Source: Codonopsis lanceolata (Eukaryota; Streptophyta; Magnoliopsida; Asterales; Campanulaceae). Taken from it: DNA of 64,000 nucleotides. The position numbers were made by a program, and so were the translations under genes. The first letter of the stretch is position 1, and each line of letters opens with the position of its first letter. The notes beneath the pieces were generated by a model, which was given only the letters and a program-made list of their open reading frames with translations, searched no databases and was not told the DNA's origin. Positions 1 to 12,738 of this stretch are shown here, one piece after another. The stretch covers positions 20,424,796 through 20,488,795 of the forward strand of contig CM028377.1 in the NCBI GenBank assembly GCA_013146195.2, given 5' to 3'.

Positions 1-1747
1 AAGTAGGGTATTAATCTCTACCATAAAACATGTCAAGGCAATTAATTGCTCAAAGCCAATCTTTCATAACAACTTGTTGCAAACAATTAAACCAAGCTCA
101 TATTTGAGTAACTCAATCAAACGGTGTCCAAACTTTGTAGGGATTGAAATTAGAGTTCAACATGTTCAATTCTTCCCTAGAGTCGACTCCGTTGAGTCTT
201 TACTCTAAATTCCCAATTTTGGAGAAATTGAAGCTATGTGCTTCATAACCCAACCTAGGCCATTTCTAAGTTCAACTAGGTTATAAATTCACCAAAGCAT
301 TGCAATGTTATTCATATACATCATAGAGTTCAACTTTGAGGATAGAACACATAACAACTTAACTACATACAATGTAGGCTCAAATTAGGGCATTCTCATA
401 TAGCACTTGTTCAAGCAACACATGTAATACATGTTTCTAACATGTTCAAAACCTTGAATAGACAAGATGAAAGAGTATTATAAACTTTACTAAGCATAAA
501 ATCCTTCTAAACATGCTCCTAGCAAGTTCATGCTTTCAAAACACAAGAAGGAGCATAGGAAGCATATATGTGTCCTCATTGACCTCATACATCATAAACT
601 TTGTTTCCTTAGGGTCAATGAGAACTAAAGAGAAGAAGAAGAGAAGTAACTTACTTGTATACTACACCAAAGAAAGCAAATGGAAAGATTGATCGGTTGG
701 AAATGTTCTACTCTTCAAGCTCTACTCTTCTATGGTGGTGGCTTGAGCAATGGAAGAAGGGATGAAGGAAGACCAAGAGGAAAGCTTCAAGAAGCCATGG
801 GAGAAGCTTGAGAGAAATGAAATCCCGTTTTTGGAGAGTGAGGGAGAGAAATGAAGGTCAAAATCTGAAGATATGGCTTATATTGGTCTAGAAATTGAGT
901 GGGACAAGTGTCATGATGTTGTGGTCTCTTTAAAAATCTGATTTTGTGGTTTAAATGATCAACAAAGCTCTCTAATCCATCCTTATAACTAGTTAGAGAT
1001 GTTAGGACATAAGTGAGGAGGGTTAGGGAGGTTTAAGTGAGGTTTAGAAAAGGTTTGGATAGGGGTTTGGGTATAAAAATCGTCCAACAGCAAAACAGGG
1101 GAAAAATCCCGTAAGTGGATTCTGATGTTGAGGCGGGCGCCTCACCAAAGTCCAGATGGGCTTGGGTTGATTTTGCAATGCTTGGGTTGAGGCGGGCTTT
1201 TGCAATGCTCTCGCTCTTGAGGCGGGCTAGGCGGGCTTGATGCGGCCGCCTCGTCTAGCCCTTGAACTTGGTCTAAACATGTCCTAAATGGTCCCAAACT
1301 CATGGGCAACCATTCTAAGGTCTAACCCAACTCAAAACAAGTCGGAAACACACCCGAACAACATCCGGAACAAGGTAGAACAAGGCTCGAATCATGCGAC
1401 GAATGGTTAACGAATCAAACACCAATCAAACTAGGATAACTTGGACATGGAAAAGGCTTGTTTAAACATGGTTATGACCTGAATACAAAGCCGAGAACTC
1501 AACGAACACTTCGCACGACGAAATAGAAGCAAAACGAGCAACGAGGGAAAAATCGCTAAGGCCAAGACAAAGCAATCGAACCGGCGATTCAACAAGCAAG
1601 CATACGTGATTCTAAACATGTTAAGAGATTCATGAATGACTTATGAATGATTCTAAAACATTTATAAACTAAGTAAACATGCTCACAATCAACAAGAAAA
1701 CATGAAGGCAAGCACACAATGCACATGCAAGAATCCGGGGTGTTACA
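1..1747 (-). mobile_element. Partial gypsy-type LTR, minus strand, cut by the window edge
   Basis: Read on the minus strand, this stretch starts at 1747 with TGTAACACCCCGG, a common start for plant gypsy LTRs, and runs off the window at position 1 without its other end. No convincing coding region is visible. It shares diverged blocks with 6552-9394, for example around 1270-1340 (minus) against 7050-7150 (plus), in the same order. So these are two members of one long-LTR family in opposite orientations. It abuts and truncates the copia LTR that continues at 1748. A chromovirus (Tekay-like) origin is possible but not shown, because no internal domain is present. Confidence 0.6.
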
Positions 1748-2550
1748 CGAATTGTTGGCACAATTCAAAAATTCAAATGTGTTTCTAACGGACTGCACTT
1801 TAAGTTCATCTATATATACCCACAGGAACCTCTTGAAGAAAACAACTGAAGCATTCATACTCACTTAAGCAGATTACTCACTTTAAGTGCCTCAGCCTTA
1901 AAACTATATCTAGATAGTCCTTGCTGTTATTCTTTTCTAGTTATTGTTTTAGAAAATCACTGTCTTGTTGTTCCTTACTTCTTTCATATTCATTAAGGTA
2001 TCAGTTGATTGTCCCACGAGTGTGATTGTTTCTCAATCATACTTCATAAACACCAGTCTTTGTTGTACACTGATCCATTAGTGATCATCTAGATTATTAA
2101 TAATATTAGTGCACTTCAAAAATCCAAGTTTGACCAACTTGGTAGTGGACGTAGCAGCTTATACTGTGAACCACTTCAACTGCTTTGTTTTTATTCTTCA
2201 GCTCTTACAAACTGGTCTAACACTTAAGCAGTCTTAATTTACTTAAATGTCAGCCAGTATCTTACATAAATTGTTTACTTACTTGTTTTATAAATTATAC
2301 TTAAGTACTTTCCTCTTAGCATGTGATCTATTCTCAAAAACATTAAAATTGTGTCAGCCAGCTGACCATTAAATCCTTTTCAGCCAACAACGTCAGTTTC
2401 TTTAAAACTATAAGCTAGCTGACACTACATCAGCTAACTGACAAAATTCCAATTTCCATTGCAACTTTTGAAGTTTTTCAAAACCACCCTCAAAGTTTTA
2501 AAAGGCTATTCACCCCCCTCTAGCCTTATTAGTTGCCAACTGGACTTACA
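1748..2550 (+). repeat. 5' LTR of degenerate SIRE-type copia element 1 (left end truncated)
   Basis: The LTR ends in ...GGACTTACA at 2550, two bases before the tRNA primer-binding site. Long blocks are shared with the LTR-like sequence at 50500-51000, including the segment around 2000-2150 with TTGATTGTCCCACGAGTG and GGTAGTGGACGTAGCAG. A C-rich stretch (2510-2520) lies near the end, as in the other SIRE-type LTRs of this window. The TG start is missing because the minus-strand LTR at 1-1747 is joined here. Recurrent CAGCCAGCTGAC-like words (2350-2430) also recur inside the element body. Confidence 0.75.
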
Positions 2551-2552
2551 AT

Positions 2553-2564
2553 TGGTATCAGAGC
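2553..2564 (+). other. Primer-binding site (initiator Met tRNA) of copia element 1
   Basis: TGGTATCAGAGC is the standard copia PBS, complementary to the 3' end of initiator methionine tRNA. It lies two bases after the LTR end and 53 bases before the first gag ATG, which fixes the element's orientation as plus. Confidence 0.9.
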
Positions 2565-2617
2565 TTGTGCTTTTTGAAAAGTATTACTTTCCTAGTTTGA
2601 AACTTGAAAGCTCGATC

Positions 2618-4911
2618 ATGGAAACTACAAAAGCTTTTCAAACAAACAATGTCACTCAAGTACCTATTTTCGATGAAGATCACTTTAACATTTGGAAAGA
2701 AAGAATTACAAGATATATGAACAATATTGATAAACGATCGATGGAATGTGTAAGAGGTGGCCCTATGCAACCTATGAAAATCAATACTAAAGTTGGTAAA
2801 TCTTCTACTGCAAATGATGACACCATAAATCCTATTGCTCCTGCTATAGAAGAGTATGTCCTCAAACCTCAATTAGAATGGATTGAGGAAGATAAAATTA
2901 CGGATGGACTGGATGCTAGAGCTGTTCACATTCTATCAAGTGACGTTCTAGATGAAAACTAAAACAAATATATGAATGCGTTACCACCAAAGAAATATGA
3001 GATGCTCTTGTTGAGTATGTCAAAGGAGATCAAAACACTAAGGACAACAAACTCTACGATTGCATACAAGAGCTTGATGCCTTCAAAAAGGACCCAAAAG
3101 AATCATTGAAGAATGCCTATGATAGATTTCTTGAGGTAAGTAATAGATGTTCTTCCCTTGGTAAAGTTTACAGCATGAAAGATTTAAATATGCGTTTTCT
3201 TAGTAGCTTGGGAAGTAGATGGCATTTTAAGGTCACTGCCATAAAGGAAGCAAGAGATTTTAACAAAAATTATATACATAGTCTTGTTGGAAGTCTAAAA
3301 ATTTATGAAAAGGAAGTTCTCAAAACTCAAAAAATTGAGAAAAATTTAAAGGTATCTCTCTACAAGCTCAAGAAGAGACACCAAAAACTTCTACATCTCT
3401 GTGAGATGATGATTTTGACGAAGATGAATTTGCTGTTTTTACAACACAATTTCTAAAGTTTAAATCTTCCAAAAACCTTCTACAATTTTTCAAAAATCTT
3501 CCTCAAATCTTCAAAAACCTTCTTCAAGCTTTCAAAGACCCTCTTCTTCAAACTTTCAAAAGTCTTACTTCAAAAGCAATGAAGATAAAGATAAGAAAGA
3601 AAAGTTGTTATCTTCAATTGCAGAAAACCTGGTCATTTTGTTTCAAAATGCATGTCCTTCTATAAAAAATGAATATTACAAAAGAGCTCCCATAAATTCT
3701 GAAAAACAAAAAGGTTTAGTTGCTGAAGATCAAAATGTTGCAACATGGATTGAGACAGATTCTGAAGATGACTCCTAATTTTGTGCAAGAAGCAAACCTT
3801 TGTCTTGTTGCAGAATCAGCAGTGTATGATTCCGAAAATGATTCCCCTAGTCCAAATTATTCAAATGAGTCTAATAATGAGATTCCAAGCTCACCTATTA
3901 AAAACCCCAAGCTGACAAAGGTCATCAAACCTGATCAGTTTATGGTTAAGAAAATAAGAAATGGTTTTTATGGACAAGGGATCATAAGTCAGCCAGAAAG
4001 AAAAGTCAAGTCAATCTCTCCAAGGACTGTTGACATTAAAACAAGCAAAATTTCAAAAAGGCAGGAGGAGAAGTCTACTGACATAAGTGTTGATGATCTA
4101 CTGGAACAAATGCAAGAAATGTATTTCCAAGTTTGAAACACTTAAAAGAATTCATGTTTCTTTATTTGGTGACTTGAAATGAATTTCTGATGAAAACCGT
4201 GAGCTTCAAAAGATCAATGAGCTTTATAAAGTACAACAAAATGAAATGTTGCAACTTAAAAGCATTAATGAAAAACATGAGATTCAAGCAAAAATCTCAG
4301 ATGCCCAGATTTCTGATCCTGTACAAAGTAATCTTCAACTGACCAATGTTGTTGATACCTACTCAAAGTCAAAAGTGAATGTTGAAACCATCATTAATCA
4401 ACAAAAAGATCATGAATATCAACATGGTCTTAAATACTCAAAAATTGATGAAAACTGTGAGATCAGACAGTCAAATGGTGAACCTAAGATTCTGCTTAAA
4501 AAAAAAAGGGATTAGCTTATAATGTTGTACCTTTCAAATATCCTAAAAATATGAATTAGCTTAAGAAGTCCATTAACAAAAAGGATAAGCTAAACAATGA
4601 TAGTTGTCAGCCTTCAGTTCATAATCCTCACAAAATGTCAGCAGGTACAACATGTCAGCCAGCTGACAAAAGAGGAGGAATGAGAAGGAAGACAACTGAC
4701 AAGTTTAAGCCAAGAAAGTTTATTGCTGCTAAGACATCCAAGCTGAATCAAAATGAATAAAAGAATTCACCTCAAATGACTGATAAACCTAGTTATCACA
4801 AGTGCAAAGTTTGTTCTACTTTTGGCCATCAGTCTCATGAATGTTTATTTAGATTTAAACCTACTGACAAAGTCAGAATGTCTAAATTCAGGTAAATATG
4901 GCTACCAAAGA
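2618..4911 (+). pseudogene. gag: gag of SIRE-type copia element 1, degenerate
   Basis: Gag packages the element RNA. The ATG at 2618 opens a frame (METTKAF...) to 2962 with the FDEDHFNIWKERI block that aligns with the minus-strand SIRE gag near 61560. Homology continues in other frames at 3106-3456 (FKKDPKESLKNAYDRFLEV region). A CX2CX4HX4C zinc knuckle (CRKPGHFVSKC) lies at about 3605-3655 but is broken by a one-base insertion. A second CX2C..H..C motif (KCKVC...GHQSHEC) follows at about 4800-4850. The long lysine-rich segment between the two knuckles and the WLPK end are typical of SIRE gags. At least four frameshifts or stops show it is dead. Confidence 0.75.
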
Positions 4912-5011
4912 AAACTAACCCTTTGGACCAAAAGATATAAAGGGTACCATGATTTAAATATTCATATTTTAGGTATGCTTAACGGCAGATGATCAACCAA
5001 CTGACATATAG

Positions 5012-6551
5012 TTATTAGATAGTGGATGCTCTAGACACATGACTGGGTCAGCTGAACTGCTAACTGACATCATCTCAGCTAAAGGACCCTCAGTCATCTT
5101 TGGAGATAATTATGAAGGAAAAACAATAGGCTATGAATCCATTATCAGAGGATCTGTAAAAATTGAAAATGTCTCGTTGGAACAAGGTTTGAAACATAAT
5201 CTTCTGAATATTTCACAATTCTATGATAAAGGTATGAATTGCACTTTTTCTACTACTCACTGCTTTATCAAAAACAACTCACAAATAAAATTTTACTTAT
5301 TGGCTCAAGAAAAAGAAATGTATTTGCTATTGATTTACTTGTTTTAAATAACAGTACTCAAATCTTCTTAGTAGCAAATAATTCTTCAAAAACTTCATGG
5401 CTTTGGCATAAAAGGCTCTCACATTTAAACTTTAAATATCTTTATAAACTTTCAAAAGGAGATCTAGTGAATGGTCTACCATCAGTCAATTTTCCCACTG
5501 ACAAAAAATGTGAAGTATGTATTTTAGGAAAAATAACAAAAGCTTCTTTTAAACCCAAACCATGTCTTTCAACCAAAAGAAGCGGATATACTCCTATGGT
5601 TGTAGATGATTACTCAAGGTACACATGGGTTGAAATGATGTAATCCATGGATGAAACTTATGGTATTCTCACTACCTTGTTTAGAAATCTTCAAACTCAA
5701 AAGGAGTGTGAAATTATAAATGTAAGATCAGACAATGGTACAGAATTCAAAACCCTTGGCATGGATACATACTGTGATGATCATGGTATTGATCATAATT
5801 TCTCAGTAGTAAGAACACCTAAGCAAAATGGTGTAGCTGAAAGGAATAACATGACATTGATTGAAGCAAGTAAAACAATGCTAGCTGAAGCAAAGCCGCC
5901 AAAATATTTTTGGGCAAAAGCTGTCAACAAAGCTTGCTTTACTCAAAACAGATCTCTCATCAACAAGTTCCATGAAAAGACTCCATATGAATTTTGGAGA
6001 GGTAGAACACCCAACATTGCCTATTTAAAGATTTTTTGGTGCAAATGGTACATTCACTACAATGGTAGTGATCACAGAGGTAAATTCGATGAAAAAGCTG
6101 ATGAAGGTATTTTTGTTGGTTATGCTAAACACAGCAAAACATATAGAATTTTTAATAGAAAAACTCAATTAATTGTTAAATCTATGCATATTACATTTGA
6201 TGAATTTAGCTTACTTGAGTCTGCTAAGACTCATGATGTTACTAACAATTTTGAGACAGGAAACAATGTTAGCTCAACTCAAAATAATTCTTCATCTTCA
6301 AATTCTCCAATCGATATCACTGAAAGTCAAAATGAGCATCAACCGGTTGACAATAATCAGCGAGCTGACAACCTAAATCATTCATATCCTTTCATAGCTG
6401 ATCAGACAGCTGACACATATCCTACTGAAAATCTTCAGTCAGCTGACACTCCATCATCCTCACTTTTGCCAACTAACAATCTCTCTTCTATTCCTTCAAA
6501 CACTGAATCTCTTCCAAATCTTCCTAGAGAAATCAGAGAAGCTAGACATCA
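5012..6551 (+). pseudogene. pol: pol (protease and integrase part) of copia element 1, broken
   Basis: The aspartic protease motif LLDSGCSRHM sits at 5012-5041 (Asp-Ser-Gly at 5018-5026). The GAG-preintegrase zinc region (HKRLSHLNFKYL ... CEVCILGK) is at 5405-5535. The integrase core follows (VRSDNGTEFK near 5730, QNGVAERNN near 5825-5850), then the proline/serine-rich tail to 6540. Compared with the minus-strand SIRE copy (58280-59266), a segment that should hold HMDLFGP is missing near 5577-5595. The first catalytic Asp of the DDE triad is therefore lost. A stop at 5641 breaks the frame. The coding sequence stops at 6551 where another element is inserted and resumes after 9394. Confidence 0.8.
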
Positions 6552-9394
6552 TGTGAGAACCCAAACCTATTACTTTTATAACATCGTTATAACATGCTCA
6601 TTATGTTCCTTAACATGTTAAATAGTTCATATTGTTGAAATCATGCTTGCATTAGGTTGACTACGGTCATAATTGCTTATATGCCTTCCTTACTTTACAT
6701 GCCCTGTTGTACACGCTTCGATCGATGCCTTAGTATTTAACTAAGTCCTAATAGAGCCTTAGTACCTTTCTTACATGTTTTATAACTTCAATCTTGGCCA
6801 TTTTATGCTTGGTTGAGAGTTCTGAAGCATTGTTGCTTTATTTGACCTTTTGACTCTTAGGGTCTCTCGGTTTGCCTTCTTTGGCCTTCTTTTGTGTCTT
6901 TGAGGCTCGTGAGATGTTAACTTGAATCCTAGACCTTGTTTACTAGTCCTTAACATATTTAATAATGTCCATTCATGCTTGTAGTAACCTTGTTTAACTC
7001 ATTGTTGAATGGTTTGATGTTTGTTACGAGTTTCACCCTTTATTCCTTCTTGTTTCGGGTGATGTTCGGACCTGTTTCGGGCGTGTTTTGAGTGTGTTAA
7101 ACATACCTTATGGTTTGGGGTTGAATTGGACATATTTGGGACTTGTTTTCAAGTCATTTTGGCCATCCAGACCACTGAGCGCTCGCTCAGTCATGTGATT
7201 GAGCGACCACGCAAAATCCAGTACAACCAGACTTGAGAAAGAGACTGAGTGCTCGCTCAGCCATATGACTGGGCGACTGCCCAGCCCTTTTACAACAATA
7301 CGTGATTTTTGATAAATTGAATTTTGGCTTGAACCCTTGAACCATAACCGACCCAATTCAAACCCCAACCTCAATTGTGACCCTTTTGATTCTAATTTCA
7401 ACCCTTTGATGAGTTTTAATCAAGGGCACTCATGAATCCACCAATAAGAAGCCTAATAACTCAAACCTTGGATTGACCCCTTTTGTGTCTTCAACCTTCC
7501 CAAACATAACTTGACATCCATTTCTTTTCTCCACCATTGTTGAGGTGGGTTCTTAGTGAGAGAAAGAGAACTTGGAGGCCCTCACCTCGATTGCTTGATT
7601 GCTGGAGATCCAACCATTTGATTTTCGATTCGAGACCACCAAATTGAAGCTTTTGCTCTCTAGTTTAATAATCATTGCTTTGTTTTATCATCCAACCATT
7701 TGATTTCGAACAAGGTAAGCTCCCAATCCCCTATTTTTGTGTGCTCAATATTAAGCATGCTCCCTTCATGAAAGTTTCTAGATACATGCTCAATAAGACA
7801 TTCACTATGTTAATAACTTGAAATTCCTCAAGATAAATTTCTGTAAATTTTGGGTTAATGACTTGTAATTGGTAATTTGGACTTATGTCTACAATTAAAT
7901 GTGTTCTAAAATGGATTTGGAATAACTATTGTTCTTGGACTTGTTGTAAATTGGAACTTCAAAATGATGATCATTCTAGGGTTCACAAATTGGGAATTTT
8001 GATCTTTATGGACTAAAGTCATGAATGACTTAGTAGTCTAATTATAAATATATCGAAAACATAGAAAAAAGCAATGAAACACATATAGCATTCATCCTCT
8101 ACTTGGTGATATTTGAGTGATAACTCAACGGAGCTGCACTTAGAGAGTCATTGAACAATACCGACTCTAAAATCAATCCCTACGGCGTTTAGAGTTCGAT
8201 TGAATTGTAATATAGATTTTGAAAATTCATAATGTAATTGATCTCATGCTTGAATTGTATATCGTAAAGTAACATGCTTTCTTGATTGGACGAGTTCGCT
8301 CTTGTCGAGCTCGCTCCCCTACTTGATTTATTACGTGAGTATACATCTACTTGGCTCGGACGAGTTCGTTCTGTAGAACTCGCTCCTTACTTGATTTTGT
8401 GCGACAAGTAAATATCTACTTGGCATACTATTAATCCAGCTGGCATACGTGAATTGTCTCAATGGTCAACGATGCATCGCCGTCATGAATTACGAGATTC
8501 ATGGTAATGATGGGCCGCCACACCATAACCTTGCACACACCCTTAACTACTGATAATAGTGGAGAAGAGTACCTCGTCGTAACCAAAGGGCGCTTGGAAC
8601 AATACTATCATGGTCGATGTGTCATACACGTACATCCGAAAAATGCATTCAAGATAACCTTGTCTATTTCAGGTTGTACGAAGAGGCACCGGTTCCATAA
8701 CATATCCTTATCCTATGTGATTTACTTTAGCACTTATGTGAAAATAACATGCATCGCGACATGAGAACTACGTGCTAGTATGACCTTGCTTGATAATCAA
8801 ATATGATAACGTGTTATGTATGCCTTGCATTATATCATGTCATGTATATTGGTGGCTTACAAAGTCTTTATGACTTACCCCCTCCCTTTTACTGTTTTAG
8901 ATCCTAATCATCTAGGCCCGTCTTGTTGAGGTTGCTTGTCCGCTCTTGTCTACGATCGCTCTCCTAGAGGTGGTAGTGTTGGCTCTTTTGGTTTCTCTTT
9001 TGCAAGGATGTTTGGGTTAAAGCAAGTCATTTAGACTTCGTTTGGGAATATGTAATTGTAGTAACTTGTACTTTTTGTAGACTAAGACTTATAGTAATAC
9101 TTATGCTTCTAGTTGTTTGCCGACACTTGTAGGCCGAGCCTTGCTTTCATGTATTGGTTCACTTGTTAAGACTTCCGCTGAGCATCCCATTAGCTCTTAT
9201 CTACCTTTGTTGTTCCTCCGGCGTGTTTAGCCGTCGAGGTGTACATATATATTAGCATGAATTGTTTAGTTGTTGGCTTCCGGTTGTAAAGTCGCCGAAG
9301 AATTGTTTACTTGCTTTTAATTGTTATATCAGGTTCCAAACCTTTAAATTATTCCATCTTTTTAGTGCCGAGTTGTACTACGTGTCTAATGTTG
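6552..9394 (+). mobile_element. 2.8 kb LTR-like insertion (probable solo LTR of a gypsy family) inside copia element 1
   Basis: The insertion starts with TGTGAGAACCC after CATCA (6547-6551). CATCA recurs at 9395-9399, where copia coding sequence resumes, so a 5-bp target duplication is likely. The right terminal dinucleotide is not a clean CA, so the boundary is uncertain by a few bases. No gag or pol domain is present. It matches the minus-strand LTR at 1-1747 in diverged, collinear blocks. At 7176-7285 a GC-rich motif (GAGCGCTCGCTCAGT) occurs twice in imperfect form. Short frames inside (7108-7401 minus, 8501-8764 plus) look random. Confidence 0.6.
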
Positions 9395-10685
9395 CATCAC
9401 GTCAGTTTTGTTAATTGATCCCTTTGTTGGACTAAGAATAAGAAGCAGTTCCAAAAATGAAGTTCTTGACTTACATGCTTTTGTCTCCTCCATTGAACCT
9501 AAGAAAATTGATGAATCTCTGGAAGATCCCCAATGGATTGAGGCCATGCAAGAAGAACTCAATCAGTTTGAGAGATGTCAAGTTTGGCAGCTTGTTCCAA
9601 GACCAACAAATCAACAAGTTATTGGAACTAAATGGGTGTTTAGGAATAAGTTGGATGAAAATGGAAATGTCTCTAGAAACAAAGCAAGGTTGGTAGCTCA
9701 AGGCAATAGACAGGAGAAGGGCATTGACTATGATCAAACATTTGCTCATGTTGCTAGGCTGGAAGCTATCAGATTATTCCTTGCTTATTCAACTTTCAAA
9801 GACTTCAAAGTCTATCAAATGGATGTGAAGAGTACATTTCTAAATAGTGATCTATAAGAGCAAGTCTTTGTTAAACAACCCCCTGGATTTGTTGATATCA
9901 AACAGAAGGACCATGTGTACAAGCTAAGAAAGGCTCTCTATAGTCTCAAAAAGCTCCAAGAGCATGGTATAAAACTCTATCCAAATTTCTCATGGAAAAA
10001 TAATTTCAAAGAGGTAAAATTGATGCTACTCTTTTCTCTTTAAAGCACAAAGGTAATATTTTACTAGTTCAAATTTATGTTGATAATATTATCTTTGGTT
10101 CTACTAATGATACTTTGTGTAAGAGATTTGAAAACCTTATGAAGGGAAACTTTGAGATGAGAATGATTGGAGAACTTACATACTTCCTAGGTTTGTAAAT
10201 CAAGCAAACTGAAGAAGGAATTTTTATCCATCAATTCAAATACACAAAAGAGCTGATCAAGAAATATAACTTACAAGAGGCAAATTCAGCAAGCACTCCA
10301 ATGGGAGTTGAATGTCATCTAGTCACTGATGAAAAAGGTAAACCTATCAATACAACTGAGTATAGAGGTATGGTTGGATCTCTCTTATATTTAACTGCTA
10401 GCAGACCAAACATTATGTTTGATGTGTGTATATGTGCTCGTTTTTAAGCTAACCCTAAAGAATCTCACATGGCTGTTGCTAAAAGAATTATCAGATACTT
10501 GATTGATACTGACCTTGCAGCTTGTAGAGTAAACAGAAAGAGCACTAGTGGAACATGTCAGTTTCTTGGTAACAGGTTAATATCATGGGCATGCAAAAAG
10601 CAGGCATCAGTCTCCACCTCAATAGTCTCAACCTCAAAAAACAGGCATCAGTCTCCACCTCAACTGCTCATTACAATGAAAGACT
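9395..10685 (+). pseudogene. pol: pol (RT and RNase H part) of copia element 1, degenerate
   Basis: Reverse transcriptase begins at about 9410 (EPKKIDESLEDPQWIEAM, then GTKWVFRNK). A stop follows at 9855 and the frame shifts repeatedly. The active-site box reads YVDN instead of YVDD near 10076-10088, which would abolish polymerisation. RNase H-like sequence runs from about 10470 (AKRIIRYL) to SGTCQFLGNRLISW. It ends in a 41-bp direct duplication (CAGGCATCAGTCTCCACCTC at 10601 and again at 10642), after which homology stops. The C-terminal RNase H, ORF3 region and 3' LTR are missing from this flank. A same-family LTR piece lies far away at 50.3 kb. Confidence 0.75.
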
Positions 10686-11199
10686 AGCAAAGTGGAATTT
10701 ATGTAAAAACTCTATATGAAGTAGATATGGCTATGAATATCACTAGCACCTCAGACTACCTAGACTGGTATATGCTCAATAGCTTTTTAAAAAGAGGTAG
10801 GAGGTATTAACATAAAATTGTTCTGTTGACAGCCGTGTAGGAGATAGGAGCAACACGACACAACCCTAGGAAACACGAAATAATATATACAAACCTTAAA
10901 CCAAAATATAATCAAAGTCTCCAAAATAACCTTATTTTAAAAGAGAAAACAAATAATAATAAATCAAGTGAAATACTAAGAAAGGATAAATAAATAAATA
11001 ATATATTCTAACTATATAAATAATTAAAACAAAGTTAATTTATAAAACTCTTAACAATATAAATAAATACTAGTAATTATAAACCATAAAGATACATAAA
11101 ACCTAATAAATAATTTCTTCCAAAAATAACATTTCTCTAAAAGGTTTAATAGATAATAAATAATTAGTAACAATCAAGAAAGGCAAAACTAATAATAGA
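10686..11199. other. AT-rich junction between copia element 1 and TAT element E
   Basis: No coding region is visible. From about 10880 to 11200 the sequence is strongly AT-rich and, read on the minus strand, directly follows the last gag-pol fragment of element E. I could not find a 3' LTR or PPT for E here, so the true border between the two elements is unknown. Confidence 0.4.
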
Positions 11200-12738
11200 T
11201 TAATTTAAACAATATAAATCATTAAACAATGTCAACAAATTAATCTCTAATAGGGTGTATCTGAAACAGTCGACCAGGTCCGCAGCAGTCAAGGTGGGTC
11301 CGATGGTAGTGTACCAGTTCTGTAATGAACTATCTATGGTAGCCTCAAATTCAACCAGGAGCTCAAATGTGTCGGCTCCTCCGTCAATCATACCTAGATA
11401 ATTGTATGTCGCGATGTTTAGCATGTTGCCGTTGGAATTAGTTTGGGAAACAGCGACGTAAATGGAAGATGTCTTATCATTTCCAAACTGAGCGGGGACA
11501 CAGATTGTTACATCATTAGCCTCGATCGTGTTGATCTGGCGTAAAGGGTTGTTCACTACATTTGGTACTGGGGGTGACTTTTCAATGACCTTGTCGTCGA
11601 TGAGATCCTGAATGGAACCTTTTTGAGGTTTTATGAGCCCCTAATCACTTTTCCTTTTCCATACATGTCTTTTCATGCTTTCGACATTATCCTCTTCGAT
11701 AATATCTTGGATAACACATTATGGAGGATGTGGCATTTGCCAGTAGTGTGTCCGCAGCTTTGATGATATTCGCAATACTGTGTGCAATCCCAATGGGCCG
11801 GTAAAGGATTTGGGGGTCTATAGTTCTGGAGTGGTTTGAGCCTCCCATAGGCCACCAATACATGAAAAACTATGGATCTTGGAGCAAACAAAGCTTCAAA
11901 ATGCCTTTTCTTCTTTTGTTGTTCTTTTTTAGCACTTTTATCACCCTTGGAAGCTATCAATTCCGTACTGGTACTTGGGGTACCTAATCCTTTAGGCTGA
12001 CATTTGTGAGAGACGCGCCGGTTAAAGGGTCTTGTCTTGTTTGAGTACTGGACATGGAGACCAATTTGGCTACGTCCTTTTGTGTTTCATATGTCGCCTG
12101 TGGGATGTGGGTTACTGGGTTCTTTCGTGGTCTTTTGGCTTTCTTATGGGGGATGCTTTTTGCTACGGTGTTTGTGGATGAGGGGTTGGCTTTTGGTCTT
12201 GTTAGTAAGGGATCATTGGTTTTTGGGAGAGGGTTGGTATTTTCAAGGTTGGTTTCTGAAGGAAGTTTGGTGTTTGGTTTGGAGAGTCAGTATTTTGTGG
12301 ATGGGGGTTGGTGTTTTGGTATATTGGCGTATGGGGGAAGAGTTTTGTGATTTTTGAAAGGAGGGGGATTATTAACTAGGTTTTGTGACTCTTGAAGTCG
12401 TGGATGAAGTTGGTCGGAGATTTTTGTTAACCTCCGAGAAAACTTCTGAGCACCTGGTTCATCATTTTCCCCATCTAGGCATCCACCCTTTGTTCCAGCC
12501 ATTTTTGGAACTCTGGATTTGGAGAGTATCTGGGAGTTTCCATATTGGCATTCATGAATTTACCTAAATCTATATATGAACTGATCTCTGCTTCTGAACC
12601 CAAATCTCTATTTCCTGAACGGTCCTCTGTTTCTGAACCCAAATCTCTAATTAAATGACCAATACTGTCTCTTCCTTTCCAGGTTAAGGCCAGGTTTTTG
12701 GGAGAAAACAAGGTCGATGGTATTGTAATAGAAGGCAA
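11200..12738 (-). pseudogene. gag: gag and linker remnant of TAT gypsy element E
   Basis: On the minus strand the N-terminal gag block (RYSPNPEFQKWLEQRVDA, 12510-12480) matches the gag N-terminus of element C (GYAPTPAMQQWLDQNLDA, near 35240). A gag zinc-knuckle-like block, YCEYHQSCGHTTGKCHIL, is at about 11785-11730 and corresponds to B near 20930-20985. The last frame (11556-11200) begins like the B segment at 21050-21120 and then jumps to the post-protease linker (LGMIDGGA ... WYTTIGP ... ADLVD). The protease and G-patch are therefore deleted. No RT follows. E is an internally deleted, non-autonomous copy with several frameshifts. Confidence 0.65.

Noticed and set aside
12037..12357. Trp/Gly-rich frames on the plus strand
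   Set aside because: They are antisense shadows of the gag proline-rich region of element E.
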